DNA from: Chitinophaga polysaccharea
GTDB lineage: Bacteria > Bacteroidota > Bacteroidia > Chitinophagales > Chitinophagaceae
Assembly (NCBI RefSeq): GCF_902150045.1
Contig: NZ_CABFVU010000002.1
Location: 980,001-1,044,000 of the forward strand
Direction of reading: 5' to 3'
DNA: 64,000 nucleotides
A program made the translations under genes and the position numbers. Positions within the stretch are counted from its first letter, which is position 1; every line of letters starts with the position of its first letter. Shown one piece after another: positions 8,114-16,436 of the stretch. The notes beneath the pieces are model-generated. The model ran no database searches. It had not been told where the DNA came from and saw only the letters and a program-made list of their open reading frames with translations.

Positions 8114-9048
8114 GCACCCGCCAATATTTCCTTTGCCTGTGCGGAATCCTTATCCATCTGCACTATCAGCGCATCTATATTATCAAACTTCAGGTTGGAA
8201 CGGATGTATTCCACAAAGTGAACGGTTAATTCCTGCCCGTAAATATCCTCATTAAAATCAAAGATATGCACCTCCAGGCGAAGGTCGGTGCCATTGAAGG
8301 TAGGGCGGAAGCCAATACTCATTACCGCCGGTAGCAATTTACTGCTGCCGCTAAGTTGTGCATTTACAGCATAAATACCCTCGGCAGGAATCAGTTTTCT
8401 TTCATCACTAAGATGCAGGTTAGCGGTGGGATAACCCAGTTGTCTGCCCATTTTATCGCCATGTACCACTTTGCCGGTGAGGAAATAGGTGTAATCCAGT
8501 AACTCATTGGCCAGCCGTATATTGCCTTCCTGCAGGCTTTTGCGAATTTTGGTGGAGCTAACGGTAAGGTCATGCACTATCTGCTGCGGAATCTCTACCA
8601 GGGTAAAACCATATTGCTGCTGCTCTGCCTCCAGCAGTTCAAGCCCTCCTTCCCGGTTGTGGCCAAACCGGTGATCATAGCCTATGATAATAGTATGCGG
8701 CCTGAAACGTGCTACCAGGAAATCTTCCAGGTAACTGCGGGCAGCCATTTCAGAAAACGCTTTGGTAAAGGGTACTACTACCAGGTGATCGATCCCGGCG
8801 CGCTCCAGCAAAGCGATCTTTTCAGGTAAGGTAGTCAGTAAGCGGATGTTATTGGGTGCAGGCTGTAATACTTCGCGTGGATGCGGATCAAAAGTAATGA
8901 TCACGGTTTCGCCTCCGCAGGCAGTGGCAGCCTGCTCCAGTTGCTCAATAATGAAGCGGTGGCCTGCATGTACTCCGTCGAAAGTGCCTATTGTGATAAC
9001 AGCCTTACGGAATTCCGGTAAATGGTCTAAGTCCCTGTGAACCTGCAT
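8110..9048 (-). CDS. ribF: Bifunctional riboflavin kinase / FAD synthetase
   Basis: This 312-residue enzyme phosphorylates riboflavin to FMN and adenylylates FMN to FAD. The N-terminal nucleotidyltransferase domain shows the GTFDGVHAGH motif near residue 22, IIGYDHRFGHNREG, and a STKIRKSL segment after it. The C-terminal riboflavin kinase domain shows GDKMGRQLGYPTANL and the late LEVHIFDFNEDIYGQ. The chosen start is the ATG at 9048; the earlier in-frame codon at 9057 is TTG. A -7 box TAGATTTG (9085-9078) stands at the expected distance. purM diverges on the other strand. Confidence 0.95.
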   Translation of the reverse strand: MQVHRDLDHLPEFRKAVITIGTFDGVHAGHRFIIEQLEQAATACGGETVIITFDPHPREVLQPAPNNIRLLTTLPEKIALLERAGIDHLVVVPFTKAFSEMAARSYLEDFLVARFRPHTIIIGYDHRFGHNREGGLELLEAEQQQYGFTLVEIPQQIVHDLTVSSTKIRKSLQEGNIRLANELLDYTYFLTGKVVHGDKMGRQLGYPTANLHLSDERKLIPAEGIYAVNAQLSGSSKLLPAVMSIGFRPTFNGTDLRLEVHIFDFNEDIYGQELTVHFVEYIRSNLKFDNIDALIVQMDKDSAQAKEILAGA

Positions 9049-9077
9049 ATAAATCAATAACTATCAAAATCGCCGTG

Positions 9078-9085
9078 CAAATCTA
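9078..9085 (-). promoter_or_regulatory. -7 promoter box of ribF
   Basis: TAGATTTG on the minus strand matches TAnnTTTG and lies 29 bp upstream of the ribF ATG. Confidence 0.5.
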
Positions 9086-9118
9086 ACACATTCGGCGGGC
9101 ATTCTGCATGGAATCTGT

Positions 9119-9126
9119 TACTTTTG
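9119..9126 (+). promoter_or_regulatory. -7 promoter box of purM
   Basis: TACTTTTG matches TAnnTTTG. It implies a leader of about 55 nt before the purM start. Confidence 0.5.
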
Positions 9127-9185
9127 CAGCCTGAAGAGCATCTTTATTTAGTTTATTTTTTATTTACATATTTATTTATTTCCCG

Positions 9186-10361
9186 GTGGATAATAATATT
9201 TACGCCAAACGTGGTGTTTCAGCAGGTAAGGAAGATGTGCATAATGCCATTAAGAACATTGATAAGGGGCTTTTCCCTAAAGCATTCTGCAAAATTGTAC
9301 CCGATATTTTAGGAGGCGATGAAGCCTACTGTAATATCATGCACGCAGATGGAGCCGGTACCAAATCCTCCCTGGCTTACATTTATTGGAAAGAAACCGG
9401 GGATCTGGGCGTATGGAAAGGCATTGCCCAGGATGCTATTATAATGAACATGGACGACCTGCTTTGCGTAGGCGCCACCGACAATATCCTTCTTTCTTCC
9501 ACTATCGGGCGGAATAAGCAATTGCTGCCCGGCGAGGTGATTGCTGCTATCATCAATGGTACGGAAGAAATCCTTGCGGAACTGCGTAATCACGGTATCA
9601 GTATCTATTCCACCGGTGGAGAAACCGCCGATGTGGGCGACCTGGTACGCACTATTATTGTAGACTCTACAGTTACCTGCCGCATGAAACGTGAAGAGGT
9701 GATTTCCAACGACCGGATCCAGGCAGGGGATGTAGTGGTAGGACTGGCTTCTTACGGGCAGGCCAGCTACGAATCGGAATACAATGGCGGCATGGGCAGC
9801 AACGGCCTTACCAGTGCGCGTCATGATGTATTTAATAAAGCAGTGGCTGAAAAATACCCTGAAAGCTTTGATCCGGGTATACCTTACGACCTGGTGTTCA
9901 GTGGTAAAAAATCACTGACAGATAAAATAGATATCCCGGGCTTTGGCGCTATGGATGCAGGTAAGCTGGTACTATCGCCCACCCGTACTTATGCACCGGT
10001 GATCAGGAAAGTGCTGGAGCAATTCCGCCCGCAGATCCACGGCATGGTGCATTGCAGTGGAGGCGCTCAAACCAAAGTGCTGCATTTTATTGAGAAGCTG
10101 CATGTGATCAAGGATAACCTGTTCCCGGTACCTCCGTTGTTCAGCCTTATCCAGGAGCAGTCAGGTACTCCCTGGAAGGAAATGTACCAGGTGTTCAATA
10201 TGGGACACAGGATGGAGCTCTATGTACCGGAAGCAATAGCCGCAGACATCATCAGCATCTCCAAAAGCTTTAATATTGATGCACAGATTATAGGTAGGGT
10301 AGAAGCGGCGGCAGAAAAGAAAGTGACGGTGAAAGCACCTGCAGGAACTTTTGAGTATTGA
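9186..10361 (+). CDS. purM: Phosphoribosylformylglycinamidine cyclo-ligase (AIR synthase), long Bacteroidota form
   Basis: This 391-residue enzyme closes the imidazole ring in purine synthesis using ATP. The N-terminal region RGVSAGKEDVHNAI, the HADGAGTKSSLAY motif, the NMDDLLCVGA segment and STGGETADVGDLVRTI are conserved in the PurM/PurL superfamily; the C-terminal domain includes VHCSGGAQTK and FNMGHRMELY. It is longer than E. coli PurM (345 residues), as in other Bacteroidota. No ATG exists at the N-terminus; the GTG at 9186 fits both homology and promoter. A strong terminator follows. Confidence 0.93.
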   Translation: MDNNIYAKRGVSAGKEDVHNAIKNIDKGLFPKAFCKIVPDILGGDEAYCNIMHADGAGTKSSLAYIYWKETGDLGVWKGIAQDAIIMNMDDLLCVGATDNILLSSTIGRNKQLLPGEVIAAIINGTEEILAELRNHGISIYSTGGETADVGDLVRTIIVDSTVTCRMKREEVISNDRIQAGDVVVGLASYGQASYESEYNGGMGSNGLTSARHDVFNKAVAEKYPESFDPGIPYDLVFSGKKSLTDKIDIPGFGAMDAGKLVLSPTRTYAPVIRKVLEQFRPQIHGMVHCSGGAQTKVLHFIEKLHVIKDNLFPVPPLFSLIQEQSGTPWKEMYQVFNMGHRMELYVPEAIAADIISISKSFNIDAQIIGRVEAAAEKKVTVKAPAGTFEY

Positions 10362-10376
10362 TCCTGATAATTTTTT

Positions 10377-10413
10377 AAAAAAACCGGTCACCATACAGTG
10401 ACCGGTTTTTTTT
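10377..10413. terminator. Terminator after purM
   Basis: A perfect 9-bp stem (10383-10391 with 10398-10406) lies between an A-run (10377-10383) and a T-run (10406-10413), 22 bp after the purM stop codon. Confidence 0.85.
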
Positions 10414-10452
10414 ATGGATTTATATTATTTGCCAATAAAATTCATGCTCCCC

Positions 10453-10519
10453 CAATCCTTCAAAAATCCAAAATGATCCAATCAATCAGCGTAATCCTGA
10501 GTCAGACAATCTTCGCTGC
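10453..10519. repeat. AATCC-type iterated repeat, possible relic of the 190-bp palindromic element
   Basis: AATCC or ATCC recurs at roughly 7-14 nt spacing through this stretch, ending in TAATCCTGAGTCAGACAA. That end resembles the right end of the palindromic elements at 50 and 53 kb (TAATCCTGAAAAAGACAAA). It lies between two terminators. The relationship is by eye only. Confidence 0.4.
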
Positions 10520-10550
10520 AAAAAAAGCCCCGGCGTAAGCCAGGGCTTTT
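10519..10550 (-). terminator. Terminator after the BlaR1-like gene
   Basis: An inverted repeat (10523-10534 with 10539-10550, one mismatch) has a GTAA loop. On the minus strand it is followed by a T-run. It lies 22 bp after the stop codon of the gene at 10572. Confidence 0.75.
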
Positions 10551-10571
10551 CATTGATTGTTTATAGTTGTG

Positions 10572-12275
10572 TTAATTAGATATACTAAACCTGATAGGAA
10601 GATTAAACTGCACGGCTACCAGTTGTTTATTCTGTTCGCCCGGCTTCCATTTAGGCATTGCCTTAACTACCCTTATCGCTTCATCTTCCAGGCCATAGCC
10701 TTTCTTTGCACCAACTGTTTTCACATCACGGATCGAGCCATCTGCATCTACAATAAACTGTACAAAGGTAGTACCATCAACTTTGGCTTTCTGCGCCTCT
10801 TCGGGGTAGCGGATATTTTTATTGAGATAGCGTGCCAATGCCTCTTCACCTCCGGGAAATTGTGGTGGCTGTTCAACGAAGGTGAATACTTCCTTGTTGT
10901 CTGATGACGGGTGGAAAGTAATGGTCTTTCCGGGAGCAGGTGATGGTGGTGGTGGCGGTGTTTGTTTTCCTGCCTCCAGTACAAACCGGATGGGAAGGTT
11001 AAATTGTACAGCAACTGTTTTCCCCTGGTGTTTGCCGGGTATCCATTGCGGCATGGCCTGCACTACACGCAGACCTTCTTCAACAAGACCAAAGCCCGGA
11101 TTCTTTCCAACGGCATGTGCATCTTTGATATAACCTTGTTCGTCTACTACAAATTGTATGAACACGGTGCCGGCTATTTTTTTATCCACTGCTGCCTTAG
11201 AATACCGGATATTTTTAGAAAGATATTTTGCCAGCGCTTCTTCGCCTCCCTGGAAGGAAGGGGGCTGCTCTACGAAAGTATATACATTGTCTTTCGTTTT
11301 GTTTGCCTTTTTAACAGGCGTGGTATCCATGGCAACCGCGGATGCAGGAACGATTGCAGGAGTGGGCGCTGCAGTGGTTGTGATGGTAAGCGCCGGAATG
11401 GCGGACGGGCGCTTATCGGCCACAAAAGCAAGGGAACAAAAAATGAATGCAGCCAGCGGCAGCACCATGATGCGCCGGAGGTAACTGAACCTGGGTGTAT
11501 GGAATTGTGTCAGCATAAGGATTCTTCTTTTTATTGGCGGATGAAAAAAGTCGTTCGTAATACTGAATTGTTTGCTTTGAAAAGCCATCTGCAGGATGGT
11601 TTGGGCATAGCCGGCTATTTCTTCCCCCGCTGCTTTTTTGTCGGCCAGGAATTCATGCACCAGCGCCAGCTCCCGTTTTATCAGGTGAAAGAAAGGATTG
11701 ATCCAGCATGCCGCGGTAACCAGCTCCATGAAAAGCTTATCGGCGCTGTGTTTCTCCTGAAGGTGTACCAGTTCATGTTTAAATATCTGTTGTCCTTCGG
11801 GCGAATTCAGGGAAGTTTGATGATCCCAGAAAATATAATTGAAGAAGGAGAAAGGGGCTTTGATATCCTTGTGTTTTACAAACCGGTAAGGAGGAATGTC
11901 CTGTACCTGGCTGCGGCGGATGAGGCTTTTGAGCCGTAAGAGGCTTACCAGTATTCTTATCATCAGTAAGCCAATCACAATAATGTACAGGGTATTGAGG
12001 ATGGCATCGGAACTGATCCCCGGATTAGCCGGTATCACAGTTTCACGGAGGTCCACAATGCGTGCGGTATACGACAGCACCCTGGATGATTCCTGCGCCT
12101 GGCCCGGCAATGGGATCTGCAGGAGGGGGGTGAGCAGTGAAATCAGGGTGATCAGCATCAGGTAATACCGGTTCCACTGGTGGAAACGGTTGTTGCGCAG
12201 GGCAATATGATAGTAGCCGTATAGAACAGCAGAACAGATGATCACTTTGGAAAGATAGGTGAGCAGGACTGTCAT
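10572..12275 (-). CDS. BlaR1/MecR1-like M56 peptidase fused to two TonB C-terminal domains
   Basis: The 567 residues begin with two N-terminal transmembrane helices (about 5-25 and 37-56) and a third (about 92-112). A cytoplasmic M56 zinc-protease region follows, with HELVH (167-171) and the downstream HEFLAD (207-212) supplying the third zinc ligand. A fourth helix spans about 270-287. The periplasmic part holds two homologous TonB C-terminal domains (about 332-432 and 463-563), each starting with FTFVEQPP or YTFVEQPP, with a Pro-rich linker (439-449) between them. M56 proteins sense an envelope signal and inactivate the partner BlaI repressor, which is encoded 2 bp upstream. The penicillin-sensor domain of true BlaR1 is absent, so the signal is unknown. 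Confidence 0.9.
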   Translation of the reverse strand: MTVLLTYLSKVIICSAVLYGYYHIALRNNRFHQWNRYYLMLITLISLLTPLLQIPLPGQAQESSRVLSYTARIVDLRETVIPANPGISSDAILNTLYIIVIGLLMIRILVSLLRLKSLIRRSQVQDIPPYRFVKHKDIKAPFSFFNYIFWDHQTSLNSPEGQQIFKHELVHLQEKHSADKLFMELVTAACWINPFFHLIKRELALVHEFLADKKAAGEEIAGYAQTILQMAFQSKQFSITNDFFHPPIKRRILMLTQFHTPRFSYLRRIMVLPLAAFIFCSLAFVADKRPSAIPALTITTTAAPTPAIVPASAVAMDTTPVKKANKTKDNVYTFVEQPPSFQGGEEALAKYLSKNIRYSKAAVDKKIAGTVFIQFVVDEQGYIKDAHAVGKNPGFGLVEEGLRVVQAMPQWIPGKHQGKTVAVQFNLPIRFVLEAGKQTPPPPPSPAPGKTITFHPSSDNKEVFTFVEQPPQFPGGEEALARYLNKNIRYPEEAQKAKVDGTTFVQFIVDADGSIRDVKTVGAKKGYGLEDEAIRVVKAMPKWKPGEQNKQLVAVQFNLPIRFSISN

Positions 12276-12277
12276 GG

Positions 12278-12643
12278 TTAAGGTTTTTGGGCTGCTTTAA
12301 TTTTTTGTACCAGTTTCTCCAGCTCGGCAATGCTCAGCTCTTTTTCTTTCACAAAAAAAGACACCATGTTGCTGAAGGAGCCGTCGAAATAACCTTTTAC
12401 GATGTTGTTCACCGTTTTGTGGCTATAAGCATCTTTGGTAATCAAAGCAAAATACTGGTGGGATTTACCGTAGGCTTTAAAGTCAACAAATCCTTTTTCA
12501 ATCAGTATTTTAACCAGGGTGGATACGGTATTGTAATGCGGTTTGGGTTCCGGCATTACTTCAATAATATCCTTTACAAAGGCGGGCCCTGTTTCCCATA
12601 AGGCCTGCATGATCTGTTCTTCTGCTTTGGTGAGCTGTTTCAT
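12278..12643 (-). CDS. BlaI/MecI-family transcriptional repressor
   Basis: This 121-residue winged-helix protein starts with the family pattern LTKAEEQIMQALWE, followed by the recognition region HYNTVSTLVKILIEKGFV and a C-terminal dimerisation helix (FVKEKELSIAELEKLVQKI). Such repressors are cleaved or released by their M56 partner, here the gene 2 bp downstream. Its own promoter carries two AACTA-N6-TAGTT sites, which strongly suggests autoregulation of the pair. The target set beyond the operon is unknown; no beta-lactamase is nearby. Confidence 0.93.
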   Translation of the reverse strand: MKQLTKAEEQIMQALWETGPAFVKDIIEVMPEPKPHYNTVSTLVKILIEKGFVDFKAYGKSHQYFALITKDAYSHKTVNNIVKGYFDGSFSNMVSFFVKEKELSIAELEKLVQKIKAAQKP

Positions 12644-12661
12644 ATGTCGCGGTTATAGGAA

Positions 12662-12692
12662 CCAAGTTAAAACTAATTATTTAGTTTGACAA
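12662..12692 (-). promoter_or_regulatory. Promoter of the blaI-blaR1-like operon
   Basis: On the minus strand, TTG (12692-12690) is followed after exactly 20 bp by TAACTTGG (12669-12662), close to TAnnTTTG. The predicted start is near 12658, giving a ~15-nt leader to the ATG at 12643. Confidence 0.7.
12671..12686. promoter_or_regulatory. Putative BlaI operator, site 1
   Basis: AACTA-N6-TAGTT, extended by one more pair on each side, is a perfect dyad. It lies entirely in the spacer between the -33 and -7 elements of the blaI promoter. Confidence 0.65.
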
Positions 12693-12706
12693 CTATTTTT
12701 TTAGTT
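12691..12706. promoter_or_regulatory. Putative BlaI operator, site 2
   Basis: A second AACTA-N6-TAGTT dyad is centred exactly 20 bp from the first and overlaps the -33 TTG. Two helical turns between centres would put both dimers on the same DNA face. Confidence 0.65.
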
Positions 12707-12759
12707 TCAGAGAGATGGATATTTGATATATTATCACAACGAGTTATTTTTTAATTAGT

Positions 12760-12767
12760 TATTTTTG
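12760..12767 (+). promoter_or_regulatory. -7 promoter box of ftsE
   Basis: TATTTTTG matches TAnnTTTG. It leaves a leader of about 25 nt before the ATG at 12797. Confidence 0.5.
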
Positions 12768-12796
12768 TCCGCACAGACCGTAAAAACAGAAAGGAC

Positions 12797-13492
12797 ATGA
12801 CGCCTGAACAACCTATCATACAATTAACAAATGCCAGTATATACCAGGGCCATTCATTGATATTGAGTGATGTGAACATCACGGTAAATAAGGGTGAATT
12901 TGTGTATCTCATTGGTAAAACCGGTACCGGGAAATCCAGTTTGTTAAAAACATTGTATGGAGATCTACCTTTGAATGATGGCACAGGACAGGTGGTAGGC
13001 TTTGATCTTAAGAAGATGGATTGGAAAAAAGTGCCGTATCTTCGCCGGAATCTGGGGGTGGTATTCCAGGATTTTCAGTTATTAACCGACCGCAACGTGC
13101 ATGATAACCTGAAATTTGCGCTCCGGGCAACCGGCTGGCAGGATCCTAAGGAAATGGAAAACAAGATCACGGATGTGCTGGAAAAAGTAGGATTGGGAAC
13201 CAAAGGCTTTAAAATGCCGTATGAATTATCAGGAGGGGAGCAGCAGCGTGTGGACATTGCCCGTGCTATGCTGAATTCGCCTAAACTGATCCTGGCGGAT
13301 GAGCCTACGGGTAACCTGGATCCTGAAACGTCCGACGGTATTATGCAGTTGTTGTTCCGTATCTGCCGGGAAGGCACAGCCATAGTAATGGCCACCCACG
13401 ATTACATTGTATTACAGAAATTCCCGTCGAGAGTACTCCGTACGGAAAACGGGCATGTAACGGATAATGCAGCTGTGAATTTCTCTTCTTAG
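12797..13492 (+). CDS. ftsE: Cell-division ABC ATPase FtsE
   Basis: The 231 residues form a single ABC ATPase domain with Walker A GKTGTGKSS (about 40-48), Q-loop VFQDFQLL, signature LSGGEQQRVDIARAM, Walker B LILADEPTGNLD and the H-loop ATHD. The compact FtsE-type sequence (FVYLIGKTGTGKS, LRRNLGVVFQDF) separates it from LolD and other exporters, although these subfamilies are close. FtsE works with the membrane protein FtsX to control septal peptidoglycan hydrolases. No ftsX is adjacent here; FtsX must be encoded elsewhere. The gene is the first with its own -7 box after the divergent blaI operon. Confidence 0.85.
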   Translation: MTPEQPIIQLTNASIYQGHSLILSDVNITVNKGEFVYLIGKTGTGKSSLLKTLYGDLPLNDGTGQVVGFDLKKMDWKKVPYLRRNLGVVFQDFQLLTDRNVHDNLKFALRATGWQDPKEMENKITDVLEKVGLGTKGFKMPYELSGGEQQRVDIARAMLNSPKLILADEPTGNLDPETSDGIMQLLFRICREGTAIVMATHDYIVLQKFPSRVLRTENGHVTDNAAVNFSS

Positions 13493-13557
13493 GAGTTGTT
13501 GAGAGAGAAAATTTTACAGATCTACATTATTCTCATTTATTATTAATTTCCGGTTAA

Positions 13558-13588
13558 TTGGTAATTCCTATTTTTTGAACTACCTTTG
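13558..13588 (+). promoter_or_regulatory. Consensus promoter of rpsO
   Basis: TTG (13558-13560), 20 bp, then TACCTTTG (13581-13588): a full match to the Bacteroidota housekeeping promoter. It gives a leader of about 48 nt and rules out the in-frame ATG at 13586, which lies inside the -7 box. Confidence 0.85.
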
Positions 13589-13639
13589 CACCGGAAAAAT
13601 AGCGACAAAAAACATTATTATTACTTATTATTTTTAAAG

Positions 13640-13912
13640 ATGTCTTACTTAACTGTTGAAAAGAAAGCCAATATTTTTAAGGAATTTGGTGGAAGCGAAA
13701 AAAATACAGGCTCTGTGGAAGCACAAATCGCGCTGCTGACTGAGCGTATCAACAGCATTTCCGGTCACCTGAAACAAAACAAAAAAGATTTTTCTACCCA
13801 CCGTGGTTTGATGAAGATGGTTGGCCAGAGAAAGCGTTTGCTTTCCTATTTATCTAAAACCAACCTCACAGGCTATCGTGCCCTCATCGAGAAGTTAGGT
13901 ATCAGGAAATAA
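13640..13912 (+). CDS. rpsO: 30S ribosomal protein S15
   Basis: This 90-residue S15 protein binds the 16S rRNA central domain early in 30S assembly. Characteristic parts are the SVEAQIALLTERINSISGHLKQNKKDFSTHRGL region, here given as SVEAQIALLTERI and the HxxxxxKDFSTHRGL motif, and the C-terminal RKRLLSYL. The ATG at 13640 gives the normal length of about 89-90; an earlier ATG at 13586 overlaps the promoter. The AT-rich leader could host autoregulation, as S15 has in E. coli, but I see no clear structure. It has its own terminator, although pnp follows in the usual rpsO-pnp order. Confidence 0.97.
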   Translation: MSYLTVEKKANIFKEFGGSEKNTGSVEAQIALLTERINSISGHLKQNKKDFSTHRGLMKMVGQRKRLLSYLSKTNLTGYRALIEKLGIRK

Positions 13913-13931
13913 CCATGACTTAATTATAGCG

Positions 13932-13966
13932 CTATTCCCAACTTATATGTTGGGAATAGTTTTTTT
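13932..13966 (+). terminator. Terminator after rpsO
   Basis: A perfect 11-bp stem (13932-13942 with 13949-13959) has a 6-nt loop and a T-run (13960-13966). It separates rpsO from pnp. Confidence 0.9.
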
Positions 13967-14035
13967 GTATGTATACGTTTTGTTATCCGATTGATTTGAA
14001 ATGGATAACGTTATCTAATTAATCCTCACTTTATT

Positions 14036-16393
14036 ATGAATCTGACACCTATTTCAGTGAAATTCGATATAGGAGACGGTCGTATGGTGACCATCGAAAC
14101 CGGCAAGTTGGCCCGTCAGGCTGATGGCGCGGTTACGGTGCGTTTAGGTAATTCAATATTGCTGGCCACTGTGGTAGCAAATAAAGAACCCAAACCAGGC
14201 CAGTCTTTTTTCCCCCTTACTGTTGATTACCAGGAAAAGTTTGCATCTGCAGGCCGCATCCCTGGTTCCTTTTTCAAACGTGAAGGCCGGTTGTCTGATT
14301 CCGAGGTACTTATTTCCCGTTTGATTGACCGCGCTCTGCGCCCCCTGTTCCCCGATAATTATTTCTGTGAAGTACAGGTACTCGTTACCCTGATTTCATC
14401 TGATCCCGAAGTTATGCCCGATGCACTGGCCTGCCTGGCTGCATCCGCTGCACTGGCTGTTTCCGACGTGCCCATCCAGGAAATCATTTCTGAAGTACGC
14501 GTAGCCCGCATCGATGGCAAATTTGTGATCAACCCTAACCGTACCGAACTGGCCAAAGCCGACATGGACTTCATCATCGGTGCCACCGATAAGAACATCA
14601 TGATGGTGGAAGGTGAAAGTAAAGAGTGCCAGGAAGAAGATCTGATCCTTGCCATTGAGGCAGCACACGCTGCTATCAAGGTGCAGGTAAAGGCACAGGA
14701 ACAACTGCGTGACCTGAAAGGTGTAACCGGCAAACGTGAATACGCACAACCTCATCAGAACGAAGAACTGAAAGCAAAAGTAGAAGCTTTTGCAAAAGAT
14801 AAAATTTACAAGGTGGCCAAATCGGCTTCCGCCAAGCACGACCGCAGTGATGCGTTTGCTGCTATCGGTGAGGAACTGAAAGAGCACCTGGGTGAATTAC
14901 CGGAAGAAGACCAGCCGCTGGTAAAAGAATACCTGCACGACCTGGAAAAAGAAGTGATCCGCAACATGATCCTGGACGAATCCGTTCGCCTGGATGGCCG
15001 TTCACTGGACCAGGTACGTCCGCTGGCAATGGAAATCGATATCCTGCCTTCCCCTCACGGTTCAGCCCTGTTTACCCGCGGTGAAACACAGTCCCTGACC
15101 ACTGTTACACTGGGTACTCCGGAAGATGAACTGCTGATCGAAAGCGCGGCGGTTTCCAACTATTCCAAATTTATCCTGCACTACAATTTCCCTCCCTTCT
15201 CTACAGGCGAAGTGAAAATGATGCGCGGCCCCGGCCGTCGTGAAGTAGGACATGGTAACCTGGCGATGCGCTCCCTGAAGCAGATGATGCCGGGCAGCGA
15301 CTACGCTTATACCGTAAGGGTGGTTTCCGATATCCTCGAATCAAATGGTTCGTCCTCCATGGCTACCGTATGTGCCGGCTCCCTGGCACTGATGGATGCT
15401 GGTGTACCTATGCCAAAACATGTTTCCGGTGTGGCAATGGGACTTATCTCCCGCGCTTCCGATGGTAAATGGGCAGTATTAACAGATATCCTCGGTGATG
15501 AAGATCACCTCGGTGATATGGACTTCAAAGTAACCGGTACCCGTGATGGTATTGTGGGTATCCAGATGGATATTAAAGTAGATGGCCTGAGCATGGATGT
15601 AATGCGCTCTGCACTGGCCCAGGCCAAGAAAGGCCGCCTGCATATCGTGGAAGCTATGTACGAAGTAGTACCTGCTGCCCGTCCTGAACCAAAACCACAT
15701 GCACCACGCATGGAAAAGATCATCATCGACCGTGAATTTATCGGCGCTGTGATCGGGCCCGGTGGTAAAATTATACAGGAGATCCAACGCGAAACCGGTA
15801 CTACCATCAACATCGAAGAAGTTGGTGAAACCGGTGAAGTAAGCATCTTCTCTGCCCAGAAAGAAAGCCTCGATAAAGCAGTGGCATGGGTGAAAGGAAT
15901 CATTGCTGTACCTGAAGTAGGTGAAGTATATGAGTCCGTTGTAAAATCCATTATGCCTTATGGTGCTTTCGTTGAGTTCATGCCTGGTAAACAAGGCTTG
16001 CTCCACATCTCCGAAGTTTCCTGGAAACGCCTGGAAACAATGGAAGGTGTGCTCACAGAAGGCGAAAAAGTGAAAGTAAAACTGACTGGTACTGATCCTA
16101 AAACCGGTAAATTTAAGCTGAGCCGTAAAGTGCTTATGCCTAAACCGGATGGATATGTGGAAAGACCAGAACGTGAAGAGCGTGGCGACAGAGGCGATTT
16201 CCGCGATCGCGGAGACCGTGGTGATCGCGGTGATCGTGGCGACAGACGTGGTCCCCGTGACGACAGACGTGGCGGTGATGACAGGCGCGGTGGCGGCGAC
16301 AGGCGTGATTTCAACCGCGATGGAAACCGTGGCGGCGGAAACTACAACGCAGGTCCTGAAAAACCACAGGAGCCCACCTTTGATGCCGAATAG
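14036..16393 (+). CDS. pnp: Polynucleotide phosphorylase with an Arg/Gly/Asp-rich tail
   Basis: This 785-residue exoribonuclease degrades RNA from the 3' end with phosphate. Domains in order are RNase PH 1 (about 13-145, with FFKREGRLSDSE), a helical linker (about 240-310), RNase PH 2 (about 325-545, with LDGRSLDQVRPL and PHGSALFTRGETQ), KH (about 560-620, with IGPGGKIIQEI) and S1 (about 628-700, with MPYGAFVEF). The last ~75 residues are a low-complexity tail of RGD and RGG-like repeats ending in a Gly/Asn-rich stretch. In E. coli the enzyme ends shortly after S1. The tail probably adds RNA or protein contacts (inference). The ATG at 14036 gives the conserved N-terminus. Confidence 0.96.
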   Translation: MNLTPISVKFDIGDGRMVTIETGKLARQADGAVTVRLGNSILLATVVANKEPKPGQSFFPLTVDYQEKFASAGRIPGSFFKREGRLSDSEVLISRLIDRALRPLFPDNYFCEVQVLVTLISSDPEVMPDALACLAASAALAVSDVPIQEIISEVRVARIDGKFVINPNRTELAKADMDFIIGATDKNIMMVEGESKECQEEDLILAIEAAHAAIKVQVKAQEQLRDLKGVTGKREYAQPHQNEELKAKVEAFAKDKIYKVAKSASAKHDRSDAFAAIGEELKEHLGELPEEDQPLVKEYLHDLEKEVIRNMILDESVRLDGRSLDQVRPLAMEIDILPSPHGSALFTRGETQSLTTVTLGTPEDELLIESAAVSNYSKFILHYNFPPFSTGEVKMMRGPGRREVGHGNLAMRSLKQMMPGSDYAYTVRVVSDILESNGSSSMATVCAGSLALMDAGVPMPKHVSGVAMGLISRASDGKWAVLTDILGDEDHLGDMDFKVTGTRDGIVGIQMDIKVDGLSMDVMRSALAQAKKGRLHIVEAMYEVVPAARPEPKPHAPRMEKIIIDREFIGAVIGPGGKIIQEIQRETGTTINIEEVGETGEVSIFSAQKESLDKAVAWVKGIIAVPEVGEVYESVVKSIMPYGAFVEFMPGKQGLLHISEVSWKRLETMEGVLTEGEKVKVKLTGTDPKTGKFKLSRKVLMPKPDGYVERPEREERGDRGDFRDRGDRGDRGDRGDRRGPRDDRRGGDDRRGGGDRRDFNRDGNRGGGNYNAGPEKPQEPTFDAE

Positions 16394-16436
16394 GCGCTGT
16401 TATAGCTAGCAGATAACTGGAATTAAATACAAAAAG

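Noticed and set aside
13586..13639. 18-residue N-terminal extension of S15
   Set aside because: Its ATG lies inside the consensus -7 box; S15 proteins start at the downstream ATG.
15958..16314. Arg/Ser/Pro-rich open frame on the minus strand within pnp
   Set aside because: It is the antisense shadow of the repetitive RGD-coding tail; composition mirrors the sense codons and no promoter or start signal is present.
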